Below are positions 55,966 to 64,000 of a DNA stretch of 64,000 nucleotides, piece by piece. Source of the stretch: Tieghemostelium lacteum (Eukaryota > Evosea > Eumycetozoa > Dictyosteliales > Raperosteliaceae); assembly GCA_001606155.1 (NCBI GenBank), contig LODT01000015.1, positions 186,001 through 250,000 of the forward strand. The letters are read 5' to 3'. Positions within the stretch are counted from its first letter, which is position 1; the number at the start of each line of letters is the position of its first letter. The notes beneath the pieces were generated by a model. It saw nothing but the letters and a program-made list of their open reading frames with translations. It made no database searches and was not told where the DNA came from. A program made the position numbers and the translations under genes.

Positions 55966-56484
55966 TTTCTAAATTAATAAAAATAATATTTGATAAAAAA
56001 AAAATAATAATGTGATTGAAATAAAAAAAAAAAATTTCTTAACTAAAAAAAAAAAATCAAAAATTTTTTTGGATTTTGAATTTCGTTTGTGGTTTCAAAT
56101 AAAACATTTAAAAAAGGCGGGAATTTTTGTTTACATATAAAAATGTATATAAATATAAATAATAGATTTGAACCTTATTTTATTTTTCTATTGTAAAACT
56201 TGTGTTATATATATTATTATTTGAAGATAAATTTTGTTTATTTATTTTTGAAGTTTTTAGTTTTAGATTTTTATTTTTTTTAGATATTTAAAACATTTTA
56301 AAAGAGATTTTTGTTTTGTGGCAATAAACTTAAGAACTAGTAATATAACTGTTAATTTATTGCATCAAGATATCTACAAAAGTTCACAACACATTGTTTC
56401 CCATGTTTTTTTGATTAAAATATATAAAATTCGTTTTTATGATGACGTGGTTTAAAATATTGGAAATGTGAGGGTTTGATTATT
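55966..56484. other. spacer upstream of beta-tubulin
   Basis: 519-bp AT-rich spacer between codirectional genes (tubulin promoter on one side, ATG2 3' end on the other). It has long A-runs near the tubulin start. The only GC-rich word seen is at 56116-56123. Confidence 0.5.
56116..56123 (-). promoter_or_regulatory. candidate E2F-type site upstream of beta-tubulin
   Basis: GGCGGGAA on plus (TTCCCGCC on minus) matches the E2F/DP consensus TTSSCGCC-like core and stands alone in A/T-only DNA, about 150 bp upstream of the tubulin ATG. Function is inferred. Confidence 0.35.
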
Positions 56485-59400
56485 TTATTTGAAATGATTC
56501 TGTTGTTGAGGTTGTAATTTTTTTACAGGGAATTTTGGTTTATCAATATACTTTCTTTTATCTTTTTGAATTTTAGTGTAATCTAATGAATTTCTGAGAC
56601 CCAATGAGAAGACAGTGAGTGATCTTGTCAAACCTAGTGCTGGATTAATGATTAGACCAGGAGCAATCCATACAATAGATCCAATGAAACTTTTAACACT
56701 ATTGGAATGAATAGGATTAACAACACTTGTAAATCCTTTTTTAAGACCATCATAGATCTTGTTCAATGCCAAATAGCTACCTTGTGTAAAGTTTTCAGGT
56801 TGGTCCACCCACTGAGACGAATGTGGTTGACCTGATTTTGGATATTCTACAAATTCCAAGAGTTTTGAAGCTGTACCTGTAATCTTTGAGGTTGCAGTCA
56901 ATAGCTCTACAGTTATAGTAATCATAGCTTGACTTAGTCCACGACCTATACCAACAATTGGGTTGTTTCCATCTTGGTTTTTTACATTTCTTATAGGTTC
57001 TTTAATTAGTTTTATAATTGATTTTCCAACGTTTATACCTAGATTAAAAGGTGCTACACCACTTATCAGATTAAACATATTTTTGCTTCCCAATAGACAT
57101 TGTAAATATTCATTTGAAACTGTTTCATATAGTTTATCCATTGACATATTACTATACACCATCTCTGGTAATCTGAATGATGTTTCATTCAATGGTATCA
57201 TTTCAAATACCCAACTATGTGAATTAGACTGAAATATATGTTTACTTGTCAATTCCAATGATGGTTTATAATCAACTTTAAAATGAATTGGTAATATAAC
57301 AAATTCATCAAAATATATATTATTATTACTATTATTATTACTGTTACTATTATTCTTTACATTATTATTATTTTGATTAGGTTGATGATTATTATTATCA
57401 ATTTCAGATAAGAATTGAATTATATAATCTAGAGTTTTTTGGTGAAATGAGATGAACATTGGTGTTAGGTATAGTTTACTGTTGTAATAGGTACGATTGA
57501 AATTATCAGATCTTGATGAGATTACTAATGATAGTACTAATTCACCATTAGATTTATCAGATTCCATATCACTACTATCACTACTTCCAACACTATCTAG
57601 ATCGTTGATATCTTTATCATTATTATTATTATTATTTTTATCATCACCAATGATTACTATATCCTTTCTTTCTAGGTGACTAATAGGTCCAATGATATTC
57701 TTATAGTATTTTGATACATTATCTTTAATTAGAAGTTTAGAGATATTGACAACCAATGATCTATCATACAGTCTCTCTGGACTATCTCTGTCAATGAAAT
57801 AGGTTGAATGTACAATTTCAGAGATATTAGTGCTAAGAGTGATATTTTCACTTGAATTTGGTCCATCTGACTTTAGTCTTAGTTTAAGTCTAAAATCAAC
57901 TACAATAATCTTAAACAGTACAAAAGACATTACAGGTTTCTTTGATTGTTGTGGTTGAGGTTGTTGATTACGTTGAAAAGGTCTAGTATCAGGATCATAT
58001 TCATCATCCATATTAATTTCAATATCTCTAAAACTATTAGACAATTCTATAATAGTTTCTTTAATTTGGTTGAGGTTACCTTGAGTATCAGCGTCCGATT
58101 GAGCAGTACCTGGTTTTAGTACAAGTAAATCAGAAAGTCTCTCGAGAAACTCTGGTATCAGTTGCTTAAGAATCTTAAATTCACTTTTGGTGGCATTAAC
58201 CTCATAGAAATGATTAACAATTTCTACTTTGGAACACTCATTCTTTTCCGTCTTGAACAGAATTTGAATATCCTTAGACTTGTAACTGTTACCAATAGTT
58301 TTGAAATCTGAAATCTTATAACTCAGTTCCTTCAATGATATTCTAATACCAGACAACAAGAACTGAAGTGTCTCAGCACCTGCATTTTCCATAATCTTTA
58401 ATATCACCAATTTCTCTAAACTGACTCTTATATTATTAGATTTCTTCTTATCACCAAAGTGTATTAAAAATTCCTCTAATTCTATTATATTATTTTGATT
58501 ACTATTATCTTTATCAATTGATATATTATTATTATTCTTATCTTTACTATCAATATTAGATTCAGGTTGAGATATATCAGATTTTGTATTTATCCAATAT
58601 AGGAATTGATTAATTAAATACATTGATGGTATAAAATAGATATCACTGATTACCATTTGTGATGTTGAAGAGGAATTAATTATTTTCTTGCATGATGTAT
58701 ATATAAATTCCTTATTTTTAGGTTTACTCTGATTTATAGTAACCAATGTTCTCTCTGGGTAATAATCTTCAAATACTTGAAAATCATCTACACTTAATTC
58801 ATCTTTATCCTTTTTAATTTCTTCAATTTTCATTATTGGCTGTTGATTATTATTATTATCCTTTCTATTATTATTAATATTATTATTATTAATTTGATTT
58901 TGATCATCATAATCATCAATAATCATATTTGTTATAATTATATCTTCTTTTATAATATCAGTATCAAATAGATTATTACTAAAGAATAATTCAGTTTTAC
59001 TTGAATCTATTGATCTTTGACTATCATTATAATTTACAAATGTCTTAAAGTCATCAATCACCAAGAATGAATACATTGAGTTCAGTTTTAGAAATTCATT
59101 TGGATAACCAAAACATGAATAGGATTTAATATTCTTTCCTTCAATTTGAAATGAATGAATACTATCACCATAATTATCCATTTCCATTCTATTCTCTTCG
59201 TCATATATTAATTCAATTATACCTGATATAGATAGGATATGTAAATAATATTAATATTTATAACAATGTTTGTGTGAGTGGAGTATCTTACATTTCTTTG
59301 AATTTAATAAAAATATTGAAGTTGAAGTTGGATTCTCTTGTGAGAGAATAATAGAATTTAGTATACAATTGTAATCGGATTTCTTCATTGAAAGATAGAG

Positions 59401-61125
59401 ATCAGGTAGATTACAATAGGTTATAGAGGTACTTAGAATTTTAGATTTCTCAAATGTGAATGGTGATGGATCAATACTATCCTGATAGGGTATAGAATGA
59501 AACTTATCTTGATCAGATTGTGAATCTTCATTTTGGAATCTGAAAAAGAACTTGTTGGTTGAGTCCAATGGATCGCCATTAAACATCTCCAAAGGTACAC
59601 CAGCAACATCATTAAACATTTGATTCATTATGAATTTTGAGACAATTTTAAATTGAGGTTTATCCTTTATACAAAATGACAGATATTTTGTAGAACCACT
59701 ATCACCACTATTTACATGAATATCCATTCTCTCCATTGATATATCTAATAGAGAAACTTTAGAATCTTCTTTAAATACCTCTGCTGAAGATCTATCATAA
59801 AGTATAGATTGTTTAATTTGTATACTCTCTGCAAGTAAATGTAGCTTCAAATTTGGTTTTTGTAGTTGAATTCCAAAGAATAGAGGAAAGTATAAAAAGT
59901 AACTAATCTTTGGTATTTTAATAGTGATTTCTATGTCTTTTGGTGTAATTACTTTACTGTTACTGGTATTATTGTTGTTTGGTGGTTGTGGTGGTTGAGA
60001 AGGTGTATTACTAAAGCTATTTAGAATCTTTTGAAGACCATCAATTTGATGATTATCAATATCACCCATTACAATAGATGTAAAGTCACAGGATACTTTC
60101 ATTAGATTTTCAAAATTAGTATCTATAGTGATACAATGAGAATAATCCAATTCCTTTTTGGTTGAGAATAATGATTTTAACTGAACCTCTGGTGAATTTA
60201 TACTGTTATTATTGTGGTATACCACAATGAGTCTATTCATTTTAAATTGTAACCTATACTGATAATTATCAATATTTGGTAGAATCTTTAGTGATTCTAA
60301 TGGGTTACTAATCAAATCACTTGTACGACTTAGTAGATTATATATTGGATTCTTTACAAATTTACTAAAATAGGTATCTTGTGTGTTATTTAATGGTGGA
60401 CTAGTTGGAATAGGAGTAGAGGTAGTAGTAGGTTTATCAGGTGATGTTGGTATAACTGGTATTGATGACCCTGATATTAGTGTAGAAATTTTATCAAAGG
60501 AGAAATCTAAAGAATGTATATTAATCTCTAGAAAACCACTATTATCATCTTTCTTATCGTTACTACTGTAGATGAAAATGGCAGTATTTAATAATGTAAT
60601 TTTTGAATTGTGTAAAATGTGGTCTACAATTTGTTGAAGTTTTGAAAGTATATCAGAATTCAAATTAAATCTATTATTAAATGATTCACCTTGAATTTCT
60701 TCTTCTTCTTCTTCTTCTTCTTCCTCTAATTCGTCTTCGGATAGTGATGTTGATTTTTTAATATTACATGGTATTGTTGTTGATGTTGTAGTATCGTTAT
60801 TATTATTTACAGGTAAAATTTCAATTTCAATACCATTAATTTTAAATTGTATTGGTGAATTGAAGATATCGGATATTGGTATATTGATTTCTAGTTCATT
60901 TATTAGAATCATACCAAATTTTATTGGTAGTCCTTTTAATGATTCATTTAGTTTATCACTGTCCAATACGACTTTATAAAGTTTTACAGATGGATTAGCT
61001 GAGATTTTAGCTTCAATTTCATCTCTCTGTACAGGTTGAGCAAATTGTGCAATTTGCTTATTTATAAAAAATCTAATAATCCTTTCAATACCTTTATCTA
61101 GTATTCTTTTTTGATTATTCTCCAT
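56485..61125 (-). CDS. atg2: ATG2 autophagy lipid-transfer protein
   Basis: Bridge-like lipid transporter linking ER to the growing autophagosome. Exons are 61125-59292 and 59222-56485, joined as NSKKCIIELIYDEEN, giving 1523 residues, close to yeast Atg2. The chorein-type N-terminus (RIIRFFINKQIAQF, LNESLKGLPIKFGMILINEL) and amphipathic beta-groove segments are present. The C-terminal ATG2 region is clear: GVAPFNLGINVGKSIIKLIK, PIVGIGRGL, YLALNKIYDGLKKGFTSVV, PGLIINPALGLTRSLTVF, then GLRNSLDYTKIQ. Asn, Ser, Glu and Pro-rich loops are inserted throughout. Partners would be Atg9 and Atg18/WIPI, absent here. A Glu run (about 60695-60726) is a GAA repeat. Confidence 0.88.
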
Positions 61126-61374
61126 AAATACTATGAATTATATATAAAAATACAATTATTTGAAAAAAATATATATTTTTTGTCTAACTGTTAAACTAAA
61201 TCAGTAGACTGAAATCTCATAAAATAAAAAACAATCAAAAAAAAAAAAATTGTAAAAAAATGAAAACTGTAGGTTTCTGATAATCCTATATGACTAAGTG
61301 GTTCAGGTGAATAGGATCCTATTTTTTTAAAAATTTTTTTATTTTTGGGTTTTATAGGTTTACTGATGGGATTA

Positions 61375-62760
61375 TTAGAATTCAGGTATTATACCGATAT
61401 AGTTAAATGGAGTAATTTGTTTAAGTTCGGATTTTAATTGGTCAGAAACATTTAGGGTATCGATAAAAGTGTGAATATCATTTTGAGTAATTTTCTTTTC
61501 ACCAGAGATACGAGTGAGTTCTTTGAGAGCTTCATAAGGTTTTGGGAAACCTTCACGTCTGAGAACAGTTTGAATAGCCTCACTAATGACAGCCCAATTG
61601 TTATCTAGATCTCTATGGATATTGGATTCATTTAAGACGAGTTTTGATAAACCTCTTTGAATGGATTTCATAGAGAGTACAGTGTGTCCAAAAGGTACAC
61701 CTAGAGTTCTTAAAACAGTACTATCAGTGAGATCTCTTTGTAGACGACTGATGGGTAGTTTAGATGATAAATGTTCAAAGAGAGCATTAGCAATACCCAT
61801 GTTACCTTCAGCATTCTCAAAATCGATTGGATTGACTTTATGTGGCATAGTAGAGGACCCAATCTCACCTTTAACTACTTTCTGACCAAAATACTCCATA
61901 CTAATATATGTCCAAATATCTCTACAAAAATCAATGAGAATGGTATTGATTCTCTTGAAACTGTCGAGAAGTGATGCTATGTTGTCATAGTGTTCAATTT
62001 GTGTGGTAAATCTTTGACGGTAGAGTTTGGGATGCAGGATTTTTACAAATTTATTGGAGAAATCCACCCAGTCGTGTTGAGGATAGGAAACTAGATGTGC
62101 AGCAAGGTTACCCGTTGCACCTCCGAATTTACATCCGAAGGGTATTTGAGTGAGTTGTGATAATTGAGATTCAAGTCTTTCGACAAAAACTTGAAATTCT
62201 TTACCTACGGTTGTAGGGGTTGCAGGTTGACCATGAGTGTGTGCTAACATGGGTATAAGTCTCCACTGACTTGCCAAGACTTTCAATGGTGATAAAACAC
62301 TTTCGTGTATAGTAGGAATGAGGATATTCTCTACAGCCTCTACTATAGACAATGGGATAGAGGTATTGTTAATGTCCTGTGAAGTCAGACCAAAGTGAAT
62401 AAACTCCGATACCTGTTCAGTGTAGAGGAAAGGTGCATTCTTGAATTTATCTTTAAGGAAATATTCAACAGCTTTGATATCGTGGTTGGTAGTCTTCTCT
62501 ATTGTCTTTATAGTATTTGCATCATCCTCAGTGAAATCATTATATATCTTTATTAGATTATCATGTTGTACCTTGTCATTCAAATGTTCCAGTGGTTTAA
62601 TAGTCTTTGTTAACTCTATAAAGTATTCAACTTCAACTTTGACACGGTATTTAATTAAACTGTACTCGGAAAAGAATTCACTTAACTTACTACACTGACT
62701 CCAATATCTACCATCAATAGATGAAATTGCCTTCAATGGATTTAATTGAACAGTTGTCAT
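61375..62760 (-). CDS. purB: adenylosuccinate lyase
   Basis: Purine synthesis enzyme acting twice: SAICAR to AICAR, and adenylosuccinate to AMP. 461 residues, single exon. Fumarase/ASL superfamily signature GSSTMPHKVNPIDFENAEG holds the catalytic Ser loop. LNPLKAISSIDGRYWSQCSK at the start and FGLTSQDINNTSIP and MLAHTHGQPATPTTVGKEF (catalytic His) are all present. The sequence resembles the bacterial E. coli-type PurB (which starts SPVDGRY-like) more than the animal ADSL type. That is known for some protists; the origin cannot be dated here. Confidence 0.96.
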   Translation of the reverse strand: MTTVQLNPLKAISSIDGRYWSQCSKLSEFFSEYSLIKYRVKVEVEYFIELTKTIKPLEHLNDKVQHDNLIKIYNDFTEDDANTIKTIEKTTNHDIKAVEYFLKDKFKNAPFLYTEQVSEFIHFGLTSQDINNTSIPLSIVEAVENILIPTIHESVLSPLKVLASQWRLIPMLAHTHGQPATPTTVGKEFQVFVERLESQLSQLTQIPFGCKFGGATGNLAAHLVSYPQHDWVDFSNKFVKILHPKLYRQRFTTQIEHYDNIASLLDSFKRINTILIDFCRDIWTYISMEYFGQKVVKGEIGSSTMPHKVNPIDFENAEGNMGIANALFEHLSSKLPISRLQRDLTDSTVLRTLGVPFGHTVLSMKSIQRGLSKLVLNESNIHRDLDNNWAVISEAIQTVLRREGFPKPYEALKELTRISGEKKITQNDIHTFIDTLNVSDQLKSELKQITPFNYIGIIPEF

Positions 62761-63580
62761 TTTTCGTAATCTGTAATTTGAATTTAGTGTAAAAAATGAA
62801 AAAAAATATAAAATCTTTTATTAAGTTTTAAATGTAAATATTTTTCCAAACTATGGCATCAATAGGTTAATGTACATGAATAATTTAAACACTATGTTCA
62901 CTGAGAATACTCTTTGTTCTTATATTAATTTCAGTTAATATATATTTAAAATATAAAATCAATATCTCAACTTTCAGAACTATCATCGAATTTCAATAAT
63001 TCCACGATAAATACCTCAAATACTCTCTCAACCAAATCAAACAAAATATTAATTATCTAATAACTAAATTTTCAAAAGAAACAATATTATTACCCCTTTG
63101 GTTTTCTGATAGATAATCTATTAACCAAAAATAATACCTTGCTATCTTTGTGTTAATGTATTTACCAAAAGGATTAAATGGCGAATTAAATACGATGGCC
63201 CGGAAGAGGCAAAAAGCAAAAGATTAATTAAAGATAAAATGAATTGTTTTAATTTATTGTTTTGATTGATTGTTTTGATTTAGTGTTGTTATTGTAAGAC
63301 AGTGTTATATAAGGATAGATTATATAGTTATAAGTTTAAAGTATTCAATGTGTATTAGACGTACTAAAAGACTTATATCAAACCATAATGGCCAATGTTT
63401 ATTATATATTATATTGAAGAGAGGATCCTAGATCTCTTCATATTTCTATATATAGAAATATACCTAACTTTGTCTAGTATTCTATATAAAGGTATAGTTA
63501 CCTAAACAGACTCCATGTCTGACATGTTATCAATTCAGTTATTAGATAGAATGAATCTTTGATTGAGTGTATTGATATTT
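62761..63580. other. spacer left of the terminal partial gene
   Basis: 820 bp upstream of purB and downstream of the partial gene. It has a GC-richer patch near 63180-63220 and twin hairpins at 63416-63461. No coding region or RNA gene could be supported. Confidence 0.45.
63416..63461. repeat. two abutting hairpins, one a 22-bp perfect palindrome
   Basis: 63416-63439 has a 7-bp stem gaagaga/tctcttc with a 10-base loop. It touches a perfect palindrome at 63440-63461 (atatttctata/tatagaaatat). They lie about 120 bp beyond the stop of the partial gene at 63581. Confidence 0.6.
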
Positions 63581-64000
63581 TTATTCCTCTAGTTTATATA
63601 TAAAGTCTTGAAAAGGGTAGTAGAACCCATCATGTGGTTGAATTTCATTGTTATTTATGTTCTTTGTGCCTCTACATACTATAATAGCCTCTGTTATATT
63701 AGGTTCATTTATACTCTTTTTCAGTTGGTCTTCGAAATTTTCTATCATGTGAGTTGTAATAAAATGATTTAAGTAGACGATAGGAATGAATTTAATCTGC
63801 TGCTTGTTACTATTTTTTTTCTCTATATGTTCAGATGCTCTGACAGAATTGTTTAGGTTAAAATCCTTTGTTTTAAGTGTTGCTGTTGAACCATCAATGT
63901 GTTTGGAATTTCCAAGGAAATAAGTTGTACCCATATCCACTTTAGCATTGCAGAATATATCAACAAGAGGGTTCTTTATTATTGAGGTTCCGACTTGGCA
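63581..64000 (-). CDS. unknown protein, 5' part beyond the window
   Basis: An open frame enters at the right edge (CQVGTSIIKNPLVDIFCNAK) and runs to a stop at 63581, giving 139 C-terminal residues with no ATG needed upstream in the window. It continues DMGTTYFLGNSKHIDGSTAT, then QQIKFIPIVYLNHFITTHMI, and ends PHDGFYYPFQDFIYKLEE. No signal peptide or membrane helix in this part. I do not recognise the family. The DNA just downstream is unusual in structure. Confidence 0.55.
   Translation of the reverse strand, partial: CQVGTSIIKNPLVDIFCNAKVDMGTTYFLGNSKHIDGSTATLKTKDFNLNNSVRASEHIEKKNSNKQQIKFIPIVYLNHFITTHMIENFEDQLKKSINEPNITEAIIVCRGTKNINNNEIQPHDGFYYPFQDFIYKLEE

Noticed and set aside
56195-56480. 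Noncoding RNA gene between beta-tubulin and ATG2
   Set aside because: No GC-rich core, stem pairs or RNA promoter motif could be found.
63260-63560. Long terminal repeat of a retroelement
   Set aside because: Palindromic and TATA-rich, but no second copy, primer-binding site or element genes are visible.

Overview
The window reads as nuclear DNA of a social amoeba (Dictyostelia, Dictyostelium-like). Supporting signs are very AT-rich spacers, short AT-rich GT-AG introns, AAT and CAA runs encoding poly-Asn and poly-Gln, and family content typical of dictyostelids: a hybrid histidine kinase, a RasGEF fused to GRAM and RhoGAP, a short class I myosin, a C-type lectin/TIG/EGF surface protein and a GH25-type lysozyme with a Ser-rich tail. 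The species cannot be fixed from sequence alone.

Layout. 1-4428 (-): GRAM-RhoGAP-RasGEF protein, cut by the window edge. 4712-11170 (-): class I myosin, trans-polyprenyl diphosphate synthase (coq1), Alg2 mannosyltransferase. 11599-14751 (+): hybrid histidine kinase. 14786-15523 (-): coiled-coil protein. 16165-17014 (+): four-exon UBE2D-type E2, easily missed because its exons are short. 17261-19102 (+): WWE-WWE-PARP. 19177-19731 (-): GNAT acetyltransferase. 19856-22106 (+): prolyl oligopeptidase. 22126-23763 (-): secreted Ntn-hydrolase. 23915-27120 (-): decaying tandem array of B-box genes. 27172-31989 (+): SAC3/GANP protein. 31990-33534: gene-poor stretch with an intron-containing tRNA-Ile(UAU) and unusual structured or inverted-repeat DNA. 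33535-36223 (+): two orphan genes. 36488-41507 (+): UBR-type E3. 41560-42186 (-): NDUFA11-like complex I subunit. 42496-43854 (+): eIF4A-III. 44121-47769 (+): lectin/TIG/EGF membrane protein. 47884-49225 (+): succinyl-CoA ligase beta. 49329-50936 (+): F-box/LRR protein. 51020-52691 (-): lysozyme. 53777-54385 (+): small membrane protein. 54592-55965 (-): beta-tubulin. 56485-61125 (-): ATG2. 61375-62760 (-): adenylosuccinate lyase. 63581-64000 (-): unknown partial gene.

Most genes are single-copy housekeeping or signalling loci with no operon logic; several pairs are head-to-head or tail-to-tail with very short spacers. Ubiquitin biology recurs (E2, UBR E3, F-box, B-box/DUSP/Ubl), but nothing in the sequence shows these act together.

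The most unusual item is the B-box array. The intact copy appears to join a B-box and coiled coil to a DUSP and a ubiquitin-like domain, the non-catalytic front end of USP4/11/15 deubiquitinases, without a protease domain. It sits between a copy broken by two small deletions and a more decayed third copy. Second is the tRNA-Ile neighbourhood, with a GC-rich hairpin block ending in A23, imperfect inverted repeats and a further imperfect hairpin. Exon junctions given here were deduced by eye from splice consensus, phase and family continuity.
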